Shown in pieces: positions 45,121 to 54,294 of a DNA stretch of 64,000 nucleotides. A model generated the notes under the pieces. That model was not told where the DNA came from and did not search any database. It saw only the letters and a list, made by a program, of their open reading frames with translations. Both the position numbers and the translations under genes were made by a program. Source of the DNA: Microbacterium forte (lineage in GTDB: Bacteria > Actinomycetota > Actinomycetes > Actinomycetales > Microbacteriaceae); assembly GCF_031885415.1 (NCBI RefSeq), contig NZ_CP116871.1:2356001-2420000 (forward strand), in the 5' to 3' direction. The first letter of the stretch is position 1. The number at the start of each line of letters is the position of its first letter.

Positions 45121-48062
45121 CAGCGGGTCACCCCCCGCTCGCGGAACTCCTGTGCCTGGCGGTCGACCTCGGCACCGAGGCTGCGCAGCACGTCGAGCAC
45201 GAGTCCGATCACGACGAGGTACACGCCGACGTCGAAGATCGTCGAGGTGACGAACTCCATGTGGCCGATGCCGGGGATCTCCCATTCCCAGAAGTTGCTG
45301 GTGAGCGGGGCGAGGCCGAAGAACAGCGGCACCACGGCAGTGCCGACCGCGAGGATCAGACCGGCGCCGAGCAGTCGACCGGCATCCGTGGGCGCAGCCG
45401 CGCCGAGCTCCCAGCGTCCGCCGGCGACGTAGCGCATGACGAGTGCCATGCCCGCGACGAGTCCGCCCGCGAAGCCGCCGCCCGGAAGGTTGTGGCCGGA
45501 GAAGAGCAGGAAGATCGACACGACGATGATCGTGTGGAAGAGGATGCGGACGATCACCTCGAGCAGGATCGACCGGTTCTCCGGGTTCATCTTCGGTCCG
45601 CCGACGAGCCAGGCGCGGGGGCTGCTCTCGTTCTCGTCGGTCTGGAAGCGCACGCCCTCGGTCGTCTCGACCAGGGGACGGCTGAGGGTTCGACGGCGCC
45701 GCGCCTTGGGCAGCGTCTTGGTCGCCGACAGCATGTCGGCCCGGTGAGTGACGAACACGAGCGAGGCGACGCCGGTGGCGGCCAGCACGAGCACCGAGAG
45801 CTCGCCCATCGTGTCCCAGCCACGCAGGTCGACCAGCGCGACGTTGACGACGTTCTTGCCGTGACCGATCTCGTACGCGAGCTTCGGGAAGGCCGCCGAG
45901 ATCGGGTCCGCGATACGCGACTGGGTCGCCACGACCGCGACGAGGGCCATGGTGAGTCCGACTCCGACACCCAGCAGCGCCCGCGGAATGCGACCGACGG
46001 AGGCGTTGTGCTCGCCCATTCGCGCAGGCAGGCGACGCAGCACGAGCGCGAAGGTGACCATCGTCACGGTCTCGACGAGGATCTGCGTCAGCGCCAGGTC
46101 GGGGGCGCCGCTGGTCGCGAACAGCACGACCATGCCGAGACCCGTGATCGAGACGAGCACGACCCCGGTGTACCTCTTCTGCGCCCGCACGGCCATGACG
46201 CCGGCGGCGGCCATCATCGGCGCGACCACCAGCTGCGCGGGGGTGTGCCAGGCCGAGAGCTGGAAGCGGTCGATGTCGCTGGCGACGAGAGCCGTGATCT
46301 CGGCGGCGACGAAGACCACGAAGATCGTGCCGACGTAGACCGGAAGCGAGCCTCGCTGGGTGAGGGTCGTGCTCAGCACCGAGAGCCGGTCGACGCCGCG
46401 CATGACCAGGTAGTAGACGTCTGCCGCGGTGAAGCGGATCAGCCGCGCCTTGCGATCCCACCCTGTGCGCAGGGTCAGGAGGAAGACCGCGGCGCCGAGC
46501 AGGATCGACAGGATCGAGATGCCGAGAGCGGGCTCGAGACCATGCCAGAGGGCGAGGTGCCCTGGTCCCTCGGCGGCGACGCCCTCGGCGTCGAGGCCGG
46601 GCGTGGCCGTGAGGGCGTATCCCTGGAGCGCGACGTCGAGAGCAGGGGCTCCGATGCCGGTGGCCAGCGTGAAGCCGGCGAGGATGATCGGCGCCGAGAG
46701 GAATCCGACGGGCGGGTCCGGCCACGCGGTGTCGGGAAGACGATCGCCTGCTGCGTCGCGCTTGGTCCAGAACGCGCCCCAGAGGAAGCGGATGCCATAT
46801 GCCGCAGTGAGAATGGATCCGACGCTGACGCCGATGATGGCTACGAGTCCCCATGGCGATCCGTGCAGCGCGTCGTCGAGGAGGGCTGTGAGGGTGGACT
46901 CCTTCGCGACGAATCCGAGGGTCGGCGCGATGCCGGCCATCGAGGCGATGGAGATGAATGCCGCAGTCGCCATGACCGGCGCCTGCCGGCCCACACCGCT
47001 CAGCTCGGTGATGTCACGCGTCGACAGCTGGCGATCGATCACACCGACGATCAGGAACAGCGCCGACTTGAACAGCGCGTGCGCGATCACGAGTGCAAGG
47101 CCCGCCAGCGCGCTCGCCTGCGTGCCGTAGCCGATCACGATCGAGAAGAACCCGAGCTGGCTGACGGTGCCGAAGGCGAGGATGCGCTTGAGGTCGGTCT
47201 CTCGCAGCGCCTGGATGCCGCCGAGCAGCATGGTCACGATCCCCAGCGAGATGATGATCGGTCGCCAGGGTCCGGTGAACGCGAAGATCGGAGCGAAGCG
47301 CGCGATCAGGTAGATGCCCGCCTTCACCATCGCCGCAGCGTGCAGGTAGGCGCTCACGGGGGTGGGCGCGGCCATCGCGCCGGGAAGCCAGAAGTGGAAC
47401 GGGAAGATCGCGGACTTGCTGATGGCACCGACGAGCAGCATCACCACGGCGGCATCGACGATCGCCCCGGTGGGAGCGATCTCGAGGATCTCGCGGATGC
47501 TCGAGGTGCCGGCATCGACGACCAGCAGCACGACTCCGACGAACATCACGAGCCCGCCGAGGGTGGTGACCAGGAGCGCCTGCAGAGCGGCTCGTCGGCT
47601 GGCCGCACGCCGACGGTAGTGGCCGATGAGGAGGTACGAGAGGATGCTCGTCACCTCCCAGAACATGACGAGCATGACCAGGTCGTCGGTCAGGACGAGG
47701 CCGTACATCGCACCCGCGAATCCGAGCAGGACACCGGCGAACTGGCCGATCCCCGCGGAGTCGTCGTGGAAGTACCAGCGGCAGTACAGCAGCACGAGCG
47801 CGCCGACACCCGTGACGATGAGGGTCAGCACCCAGCCGAGCACATCCATGTTCATCGACAGGTTCAACCCGAGCTGCGGAATCCACGCGACCGAGACGAA
47901 GGGCGTCGGGCCGTCGAGCACCTGGGGGGTGAGCACCAGAGCGTGGATGAATGCCGCGGCGGGAATGAGAGCCGCGATGGCGAATGCCTGGGATCCCAGC
48001 CAGCGCACCAGAACGGGCATCAGGATCGACCCGAGAAGGAACACGGCGAGGAGCGTCAGCAT
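45120..48062 (-). CDS. mrpA: Mrp Na+/H+ antiporter subunit A (A/B fusion)
   Basis: 980 residues. N-terminal NuoL-like proton channel (SSILSYLLIGHYRRR, AIFPFHFWLPGAMAAPTPVSAYLHAAAMVKAG, ILAFGTVSQLGFFSIVIGYG), a MbhD/DUF4040-like middle section (PDLALTQILVETVTMVTFALVLRRLP) and a C-terminal MnhB domain (LLFSGHNLPGGGFAGGLVAGMALVMRYVAGG). A separate mrpB is absent, as expected for the fused type. First gene of the operon, with an AT-rich promoter region about 75 bases upstream. Confidence 0.96.
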   Translation of the reverse strand: MLTLLAVFLLGSILMPVLVRWLGSQAFAIAALIPAAAFIHALVLTPQVLDGPTPFVSVAWIPQLGLNLSMNMDVLGWVLTLIVTGVGALVLLYCRWYFHDDSAGIGQFAGVLLGFAGAMYGLVLTDDLVMLVMFWEVTSILSYLLIGHYRRRAASRRAALQALLVTTLGGLVMFVGVVLLVVDAGTSSIREILEIAPTGAIVDAAVVMLLVGAISKSAIFPFHFWLPGAMAAPTPVSAYLHAAAMVKAGIYLIARFAPIFAFTGPWRPIIISLGIVTMLLGGIQALRETDLKRILAFGTVSQLGFFSIVIGYGTQASALAGLALVIAHALFKSALFLIVGVIDRQLSTRDITELSGVGRQAPVMATAAFISIASMAGIAPTLGFVAKESTLTALLDDALHGSPWGLVAIIGVSVGSILTAAYGIRFLWGAFWTKRDAAGDRLPDTAWPDPPVGFLSAPIILAGFTLATGIGAPALDVALQGYALTATPGLDAEGVAAEGPGHLALWHGLEPALGISILSILLGAAVFLLTLRTGWDRKARLIRFTAADVYYLVMRGVDRLSVLSTTLTQRGSLPVYVGTIFVVFVAAEITALVASDIDRFQLSAWHTPAQLVVAPMMAAAGVMAVRAQKRYTGVVLVSITGLGMVVLFATSGAPDLALTQILVETVTMVTFALVLRRLPARMGEHNASVGRIPRALLGVGVGLTMALVAVVATQSRIADPISAAFPKLAYEIGHGKNVVNVALVDLRGWDTMGELSVLVLAATGVASLVFVTHRADMLSATKTLPKARRRRTLSRPLVETTEGVRFQTDENESSPRAWLVGGPKMNPENRSILLEVIVRILFHTIIVVSIFLLFSGHNLPGGGFAGGLVAGMALVMRYVAGGRWELGAAAPTDAGRLLGAGLILAVGTAVVPLFFGLAPLTSNFWEWEIPGIGHMEFVTSTIFDVGVYLVVIGLVLDVLRSLGAEVDRQAQEFRERGVTR

Positions 48063-48180
48063 ATACGCGGCTCCTCAAAGCTCGTCGGCCGGGGGTGCGG
48101 CGCAGGCGGGCGGGCGGGTGTCGATATCGAGTTTACCTTGATTTTTCGCTGTTCCGGGTCGATCATGTCGGCGTCGGACC

Positions 48181-48223
48181 GCGCAAATGGCCGGTTTTGC
48201 CCGGGATTTCGGGCACTTTGCGC
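48181..48223 (-). terminator. Nested inverted repeat after the fucose operon
   Basis: GCGCAAA/TTTGCGC outer arms enclose a GCCCG ggattt CGGGC hairpin, about 22 bases beyond the GntR stop. No T run, so termination is plausible but not certain. It also lies in the mrpA upstream region. Confidence 0.5.
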
Positions 48224-48244
48224 GATGTCGATCGCGAAATCAGA

Positions 48245-48970
48245 TCATTCGGATGCGTTCTCGGCCCGTCGAGCGATCGCGGGGCCGAGCCTGTCGTACG
48301 ACTTCGCGATGTGTGTGCGCATCGCCTCTGCTGCGGCCTCGGGATCGCGTCGGCGAAGCGCCGCCAGGATGCTCTCGTGCTCGCTGAGGGTGTCGTCTTC
48401 GAAGTCGTGACGGAAGTTCAGGCGGTAGAGGTGCATGTGCGACCTCAGCCGCACGATGGCCTCCGAGAGCAGCGGGCTCTGCGCCTGCTCGGCGATCAGG
48501 TGATGGAAGTGCAGGTCCTCGTCGATGAACCGGCGGTAGTTGCGGAAGCTCTCCTCCGCGTCGGGCGCCGACGCTGCACGCATCTGAACGACGGACTCCG
48601 CGAGCTCGCTCTCGATGTCGGCGTCGAGATGGGTCGATGCGCGACGCGCGGCCTCGGGCTCGAGCAGTTCGCGCATGTCGTACAGGTCACGGAGCCCCGC
48701 AGCGTCGAGCAGAGGAGCCGCGACGTAGCCCTTGAGTGCGCGCTTCGCGACGAGCCCCTCGGCCTCGAGGCGTGTGAGCGCCTCGCGCACCGGAGTGGGC
48801 GACACGTCGAGATCGCGAGCGACCGCGTCGATGTTCACGCGGGCGCCGGGCTCGATCACGCGGTCCATGAGAAGGCCGAGCACGGCGTCGTACACATCGT
48901 CGACGAGGGCGCGCCGCGCCGGGAGCGGCCGCGGTCCGCGTGCTTCGTCGTCGCCGAACATGAGTCTCAT
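48245..48970 (-). CDS. GntR family regulator with FCD (FadR-type) ligand domain
   Basis: 241 residues from ATG 48970, which overlaps the aldo/keto reductase stop. N-terminal winged HTH (VARDLDVSPTPVREALTRLEAEGLV) and an all-helical FCD domain whose metal/ligand residues Asp, His, His, His are visible in DLHFHHLIAE, RSHMHLYR and SEHESIL. Last gene of the fucose operon and its likely repressor, acting at the palindrome 55665-55674. Ligand probably fucose or a pathway acid. Confidence 0.92.
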   Translation of the reverse strand: MRLMFGDDEARGPRPLPARRALVDDVYDAVLGLLMDRVIEPGARVNIDAVARDLDVSPTPVREALTRLEAEGLVAKRALKGYVAAPLLDAAGLRDLYDMRELLEPEAARRASTHLDADIESELAESVVQMRAASAPDAEESFRNYRRFIDEDLHFHHLIAEQAQSPLLSEAIVRLRSHMHLYRLNFRHDFEDDTLSEHESILAALRRRDPEAAAEAMRTHIAKSYDRLGPAIARRAENASE

Positions 48971-49992
48971 CGTACGGGGTGCCTTTCCCGGCTGATCAGC
49001 CCGTGTTCTCGAAGCTCGTCCCACACCTCGGCGGCGACCGGGCGCGCGACGAGGCCGCTGTTCCTCGAGACCTGCTCGGCGCTCGCGCCGCCCATCACCA
49101 CCGCCGCCACTGCAGGGTGGGTCAGCGGGTACTGTGCGGCGAGCTCGGGAAGCGAGCTGCCGTGCCGCCGGGCGATGCGCGCGATCGATCGGGCTCGCTC
49201 GACGACCGGCAGCTCGGCGGGCCCGTAGTCGAAGAGCGCATCCTGCGCGGGCGCATCCGTCGCGAGGATGCCCGAGTTGAAGACCGCCGCGGCGAGCACC
49301 GTCACGTCGTGCTCGTGTGCGAGCGGGAGCAGGTCATCGGCGGCCGACTGGTCGAGGAGGGTCCAGCGCCCGGCGACCATCATCACGTCGGCGCCGGTCT
49401 CGCGCACGAACCGCGCGAGCATCGCGCTCTGGTTCATCCCCGCCCCGAACGAGGTGATGACCCCCTGATCGCGCAGCTCGCTGAGCGCGGGGAACGCACC
49501 CTCGAGGGCTTCGCGCTCGTGCGCGTCGGGGTCGTGCACCAGTGCGATGTCGATGCGATCGAGACCGAGCCGTTCGAGTGACTGCTCGATCGAGCGCAGC
49601 ACGCCGTCTCGCGAGTAGTCCTGCACGCGGCGATGGTCGGCGGGTACGTCGAACAGGTTGTCGATGTCGGTGCGACCGGCGGCATCCTGCGGCACGAGCA
49701 GGCGCCCGACCTTGGTCGAGACGATGTACTCGTCGCGCGGCAGCTGCCGCAGGCTGTCGCCGAGTCGTCGTTCGGCGAGACCGAGCCCGTAGTGCGGAGC
49801 CACGTCGAAATACCGGATGCCTCCTGCCCACGCCGCAGGCACGATGCCCGGCCACTCGTCGTCGCCCAGCGCCTGATAGAGGTTGCCGAGCGCGGCGGCG
49901 CCGTACCCGACGGGTGGAGCGGCGAGCCCGCCGCGTCCGATCGCGACCGACTGCGCGAGGGGCTGCGCGACTCCGGAGACGACACTGCTCAT
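48967..49992 (-). CDS. Aldo/keto reductase, probable L-fucose (D-threo-aldose) 1-dehydrogenase
   Basis: 341 residues. TIM-barrel AKR with catalytic Asp63, Tyr68 (YFDVAPHYG), Lys94 (STKVG) and His in LVHDPD. The aldose-dehydrogenase branch of AKRs is supported by DVAPHYGLGLAERRLGDSLRQLPR. In the fucose context it would oxidise L-fucose to fuconolactone with NAD(P). ATG overlaps the dehydratase stop. Exact substrate is inferred. Confidence 0.88.
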   Translation of the reverse strand: MSSVVSGVAQPLAQSVAIGRGGLAAPPVGYGAAALGNLYQALGDDEWPGIVPAAWAGGIRYFDVAPHYGLGLAERRLGDSLRQLPRDEYIVSTKVGRLLVPQDAAGRTDIDNLFDVPADHRRVQDYSRDGVLRSIEQSLERLGLDRIDIALVHDPDAHEREALEGAFPALSELRDQGVITSFGAGMNQSAMLARFVRETGADVMMVAGRWTLLDQSAADDLLPLAHEHDVTVLAAAVFNSGILATDAPAQDALFDYGPAELPVVERARSIARIARRHGSSLPELAAQYPLTHPAVAAVVMGGASAEQVSRNSGLVARPVAAEVWDELREHGLISRERHPVR

Positions 49993-51137
49993 GCGACGAC
50001 CAGGCGCCCGAGCGCGTCGTCGTTCCAGGAGATCCCGAGCCCTGCCTCGTTCGGCGCCCAGGCCCGCCCGTTCTCGATGCGCAGCTCGCCCCTCGTGACG
50101 GCACGCAGCTGCGGGATGTGCTCGAGATACAGCGCATTGGGGATCGCGCACACGAGCGAGACGTGCAGCTCCATGAGGAAGTGCGGCGCGACAGGGGCGT
50201 TGAACGACTCGGCGAGGTGCGCGATCTTCAGCCACGGCGTGATGCCACCCACCCGCGCCACGTCGGCCTGGACGATCGACGCACCGCCGCGCTGCAGATG
50301 CTCGCGGAAGTGCCCGAGCGAGTACATGCTCTCGCCGACCGCGATGGGCACCGATGTCGAGCGCGCGAGCTGCCGGTGCCCCTCGATGTCCTCGGCCGGC
50401 AGGGGCTCCTCGAACCAGAAGACGTCGACCTCTTCGAAGAGACGGGCGCGCCTGATCGCCTCCGCCACCGAGAACGACTGGTTCGCATCGACCATGATGT
50501 CCATGCCGGGTCCGACCGCGTCCCGCACGGCCCGCAGTCGCTCCAGGTCCTGGTGGCCCCGCGGCATTCCCACCTTGATCTTGACCCCGCCCATGCCTCG
50601 TTCCTTCGCATCGACGGCGTGCGCCACGAGCTCATCGGTGCCGAAGTGCATCCATCCGCCCTCGGTGTCGTACACCGGGACGGAGGGCGAGGCGCCGCCG
50701 GCGGCGACCCACAGCGGCAGCCCGGATCGCCGCGTCTTCGCATCCCACACGGCGGTGTCGACCGCGGCGAGCGCGAGCGCGGTGATCGGCCCCACGGTGG
50801 TCGCGCGGGTGATGCCGAACAGGGCCAGCCATACGACCTCCGGACGCTCTGCTTCGAGGCCGATCAGCGCCGGCAGCAGTGTCTCGCGCAGCAGGCTGAG
50901 CACTGCACCGCCGCCTGTGCCGATCGTGTAGCTGTAGCCGATGCCCTCGGTGCCGTCGGCGGTGCGCAGTCGCACGAGGATCGTCTCCTGCTTCACGAAC
51001 GTCTGCAGCGCATCCGTCCGCTCCGTCTCGACCGGAAGGTCGCACAGCTGCGCCTCGACGTGCACGATGCGGCTTCCTGCCGTCGCATCCGCCCTGACCT
51101 CGAGCAGTCTCGCGGCGGTGTCTTGTGTCGTGTGCAT
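49989..51137 (-). CDS. Mandelate racemase/muconate lactonizing enzyme family dehydratase (candidate L-fuconate dehydratase)
   Basis: 382 residues of the enolase superfamily, MR subgroup: KxK pair Lys186/Lys188 (VKIKVG), metal ligands Asp217 (VDANQS), Glu243 (WFEEPL) and Glu269 (VGES), and the His-Asp dyad His319 (APHF) and Asp292 (QADV). These enzymes dehydrate sugar acids. Next to an AKR, fucosidases and a mutarotase, L-fuconate or a related 6-deoxy acid is the likely substrate. Coupled to its neighbours by ATGA overlaps. Confidence 0.9.
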   Translation of the reverse strand: MHTTQDTAARLLEVRADATAGSRIVHVEAQLCDLPVETERTDALQTFVKQETILVRLRTADGTEGIGYSYTIGTGGGAVLSLLRETLLPALIGLEAERPEVVWLALFGITRATTVGPITALALAAVDTAVWDAKTRRSGLPLWVAAGGASPSVPVYDTEGGWMHFGTDELVAHAVDAKERGMGGVKIKVGMPRGHQDLERLRAVRDAVGPGMDIMVDANQSFSVAEAIRRARLFEEVDVFWFEEPLPAEDIEGHRQLARSTSVPIAVGESMYSLGHFREHLQRGGASIVQADVARVGGITPWLKIAHLAESFNAPVAPHFLMELHVSLVCAIPNALYLEHIPQLRAVTRGELRIENGRAWAPNEAGLGISWNDDALGRLVVA

Positions 51138-52000
51138 CAGCGTCCTCCGAGTCCGCCCAGGGTGACCCCCTTGATGAGCTGCCGCTGCAGCAGCAGCACC
51201 AGGATCAGCGAGGGGATGACGGCCAGCGTCGACGCCGCCATGAGCAGAGCCCACTGCGTGCCGAACTGACCGGTGAACATGCCGAGCCCGAGGGGCACGG
51301 TGGCCATGTCCTGTGTGTTGATGATGATCAGCGGCCACAGGTACGAGTTCCAGTAGCCGATGAACGAGAAGACCGCGAGCACGCTCAGCGGCGCGACCAG
51401 CTGCGGCAGCAGCACCGACCAGAGAGTGCGCAGGCGCGACGCACCGTCGATCAGCGCCGCTTCCTCGTACTCCATCGGGATGGTGAGGAAGAACTGCCGC
51501 ATGAGGAAGGTGCCGAACGCCGTGAAGGCGAACGGGATGATGAGCGCCGCGAAGCTGTCGTTCCATCCCCAGCTGTTGATCATGATGAACAGGGGCACGA
51601 CCAGCACCTCCTGAGGCAGCACGAGCGTGAGCACGAACAGCAGGAACAGCTTGTCGCGGTACTTGAAGCGCAGCCGCGAGAACGCGTAGGCCGAGAGCAC
51701 GGCGACGATCACCGAGAGCAGGGCGCCGAGGATCGCGACGATCAGGCCGTTGAGGATGAAGCGACCGAACGGCACGACCGTCCAGGCCTCGACGAAGTTC
51801 GCCCAGCGGATCTCCGATCCGAAGATCTGAGGGGTCGCGGTGAACACCTCGTTCTCGGGCTTGAGCGCCGTGAGGAACATCCAGATGAAGGGGAACGCGA
51901 AGATCAGCGCCACCGCGGCGATGGCTGCGGTGTTCAGCCATTCCTTGAGGGAGTCCCGGCGCTGACGCGCGCGGCGGGGAAGGCTCACGACGTCACTCAT
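51137..52000 (-). CDS. Sugar ABC transporter permease (MalG type)
   Basis: 287 residues, six spans, EAA loop EYEEAALIDGASRLRTLWSVLLPQLVAP. Partner of the MalF-type permease, whose gene it overlaps by eight bases. Imports fucose or fucosylated oligosaccharides by context. Confidence 0.94.
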   Translation of the reverse strand: MSDVVSLPRRARQRRDSLKEWLNTAAIAAVALIFAFPFIWMFLTALKPENEVFTATPQIFGSEIRWANFVEAWTVVPFGRFILNGLIVAILGALLSVIVAVLSAYAFSRLRFKYRDKLFLLFVLTLVLPQEVLVVPLFIMINSWGWNDSFAALIIPFAFTAFGTFLMRQFFLTIPMEYEEAALIDGASRLRTLWSVLLPQLVAPLSVLAVFSFIGYWNSYLWPLIIINTQDMATVPLGLGMFTGQFGTQWALLMAASTLAVIPSLILVLLLQRQLIKGVTLGGLGGR

Positions 52001-52964
52001 AGTTCACCCACCTGCGCTGGCCGACGAACTGCAGGGCGGTGATGAGCATCACGACGAGGAAGAGGATCCACGCGAGGGCGGATGCGTAGCCGAGCCGATC
52101 GAAGACGAATCCGTTGCGATACAGGTAGAGCACGAACGTGTTGGTGCTCTCGCCCGGCCCGCCCTGCGTGAGGAACAGCGGCTGCACGAACACCTGGAAC
52201 GCGCCGATCATCGTCATGGTCGAGCAGAAGAACAGCGATGGCGACAGCAGCGGCAGGATGATGAACCGCAGCCGCTGCCAGGCAGAGGTGCCGTCGATGC
52301 GGGAGGCCTCGAGCAGCTCCTTCGGGATCGCGCTGAGGCCGGCCGACAGGACGATCACGTTGTAGCCGAACGACTGCCACACCGACATCGCGATCACCGA
52401 GGGCAGCGCCCACGCCGAGTCGGACAGCCAGTTGGGGCCGTCGATGCCGACGGTCGCGAGCATCGAGTTGACGAGTCCGTCCTGCGAGAGGAGCAGCCGC
52501 CACACGAGCGCGTTCGCCACCATCGGGGTGATCACGGGCAGGAAGAAGATGACCCGCCACGCGCCCGCGGCCTTCATGCGGGTGTTCAGCCACAGCGAGA
52601 TGGTGAGGGCGACGAACAGGTTCAGCGCCGTGTAGACGACCGCGAAGATGAGCGTGTTGCCGAGCACGGTGTAGAACGTCGGGTCGCGGAACAGCTTGAC
52701 GTAGTTCTCGAACCCGATGAAGTCGGGGCTGCCGAACAGCTTCCAGTCGAACAGGCTGATGAAGGCCGATCCGAACAGCGGAGTGAGGATGAACAGGACG
52801 AACCCGATCAACCCCGGGGCGAGGAAGGCCACAGCGACCCAGCCGTCGCCGCGCCGATGTCGCAGACGTGGAGCCCGCGGGGCGGGGGCACCGATCGGCA
52901 CCCCCGCCACGCCGGGCATCGCAGAGGAGGCCGTCGCCTCACTCCGGTCGCTCATGATCGCCAT
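51993..52964 (-). CDS. Sugar ABC transporter permease (MalF/UgpA type)
   Basis: 323 residues, six spans after a ~45-residue polar N-terminal tail; EAA loop PKELLEASRIDGTSAWQRLRFIILPLLSP. ATG 52964 is four bases from the binding-protein stop; MSDRS at 52955 is an alternative start. Confidence 0.94.
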   Translation of the reverse strand: MAIMSDRSEATASSAMPGVAGVPIGAPAPRAPRLRHRRGDGWVAVAFLAPGLIGFVLFILTPLFGSAFISLFDWKLFGSPDFIGFENYVKLFRDPTFYTVLGNTLIFAVVYTALNLFVALTISLWLNTRMKAAGAWRVIFFLPVITPMVANALVWRLLLSQDGLVNSMLATVGIDGPNWLSDSAWALPSVIAMSVWQSFGYNVIVLSAGLSAIPKELLEASRIDGTSAWQRLRFIILPLLSPSLFFCSTMTMIGAFQVFVQPLFLTQGGPGESTNTFVLYLYRNGFVFDRLGYASALAWILFLVVMLITALQFVGQRRWVNYE

Positions 52965-52968
52965 CCGC

Positions 52969-54225
52969 TCAGCCCGCGACCGAGTTCTGGATCGTCTCCA
53001 TGATCTCCGCAGCCGTCAGCTCACCCCGGTAGCCCTGCACTCCGTACTGGGTCATCAGGGTCTCGACCTGGTTCCAGGTCGAGGTGGTGCGCTGCGGCGT
53101 CGCGTCTGCGAGGAGTGCCTCGACGACGTCGGCGGCACCCTCGGTCTTGCCCTCGGCCCAGGCCGGAAGCGCCTCGATGCGAGAGGGGACGATGCCACGG
53201 GCCTCGGCCTGCTTCTCCTGCACCGACACCGAGGTCAGCGCCTCGATCGCGGCGAAGGCCTCATCGGGGCGGTCGCAGTTCGCAGCGATGCCGAATCCCG
53301 AGCCTGCGGTCATCGCGGCTGCCGTCCCGCTCGTCGACGGGACGATCGTGACGCCCAGGGTGAAGTCGGCGGCGTCGGCGAAGCTGCCGTACATCCAGGG
53401 GCCTTCGATGAGCATCGGCACCTCGCCCGAGGTGAACGCCTGCTGTGACACTTCGGAGCCGTCGGCGGCTTCGGGAGCCTTCGCGACCTGCTCGACCGAG
53501 ACGAGGTCGAAGAAGCTCTGGATCTGGTCGACGAAATCGGAGTTCGTGAGGTCGAGCTCGCCGTCTTCGGTGACGGCGGGCACGCCGTCGGCGAGCGACC
53601 AGGCGTTGGGGATGAAGATGCCCGGCGCGAGCGCGAGACCCTTCTTCTCTCCATCGGTGAGCGCCTTGGCGTCCGAGATGAACTGGTCGCGCGTGTACTC
53701 GGTGCCGGGCAGCTCGAGCCCTGCCGCCTGGAACGCCTCGACGTTGTAGAAGAGCACGATCGGCTCGGCGTCATAGGGGATCGCGCGGATCGTCCCGTCG
53801 ACCGTCATGCCGCTGAGCATCGAGGCGTCGATGCTGTCGATGTCGAAACCGCTCTTCTCGATCAGATCGTCGAGAGGCATGAGCAGGTCGCCCAGCTCCT
53901 GTGCGCGCGCGGCCTGGGTCGTGAGCAGGCAGGGCGGGTTCGATCCGCTGAGGCGGGTCTTCACCTTGGTCCAGTAGTCCGAGAAGCTCGGGCCCTCGAC
54001 GGAGATGTCGAGGTCGGGATCCTCGACCTGCGCGCCGTCGATGAAGTCGGCCCACTGCGCCTGGTCGCCCTCGCTGGCGGCCCAGGTGTAGAGCACGAGC
54101 GGACCGCCGGATCCGCCGGTGCCTCCGGCGGATGCCCCGGCACAACCGGCGAGGGCGACCACGGTGAGGCCCGCGGCCCCGGTCAGGACGAGACGCTTCG
54201 CGCGTCGGGATGAGAGTGCATTCAT
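52969..54225 (-). CDS. Sugar ABC transporter substrate-binding lipoprotein
   Basis: 418 residues. Signal peptide with lipobox LAGC (Cys28), Gly/Ser linker, then a family-1 solute-binding fold (LVLYTWAASEGDQAQWADFIDG, PYDAEPIVLFYNVEAFQAAG, MTAGSGFGIAANCDRPDEAF). ATG 54225 has AAGGAGG eight bases upstream. No ATPase gene is in the cluster, so a shared MsiK-type ATPase is probably used. Confidence 0.94.
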   Translation of the reverse strand: MNALSSRRAKRLVLTGAAGLTVVALAGCAGASAGGTGGSGGPLVLYTWAASEGDQAQWADFIDGAQVEDPDLDISVEGPSFSDYWTKVKTRLSGSNPPCLLTTQAARAQELGDLLMPLDDLIEKSGFDIDSIDASMLSGMTVDGTIRAIPYDAEPIVLFYNVEAFQAAGLELPGTEYTRDQFISDAKALTDGEKKGLALAPGIFIPNAWSLADGVPAVTEDGELDLTNSDFVDQIQSFFDLVSVEQVAKAPEAADGSEVSQQAFTSGEVPMLIEGPWMYGSFADAADFTLGVTIVPSTSGTAAAMTAGSGFGIAANCDRPDEAFAAIEALTSVSVQEKQAEARGIVPSRIEALPAWAEGKTEGAADVVEALLADATPQRTTSTWNQVETLMTQYGVQGYRGELTAAEIMETIQNSVAG

Positions 54226-54294
54226 TCTGTCTGCCTCCTTCATTGGATGCTGATTCGATGCGATGGGTGAGGGGGTGTCGCTCGGGTGGTGCGG

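Noticed and set aside
45108..48410. Very long plus-strand open frame opposite mrpA
   Set aside because: It is the antisense shadow of mrpA: Arg/Asp/His/Glu-rich low-complexity product with no family features. The mrpA protein is unmistakable. Similar long shadows opposite purA, the lactonase, the ABC operons and the fucosidases were dropped for the same reason.
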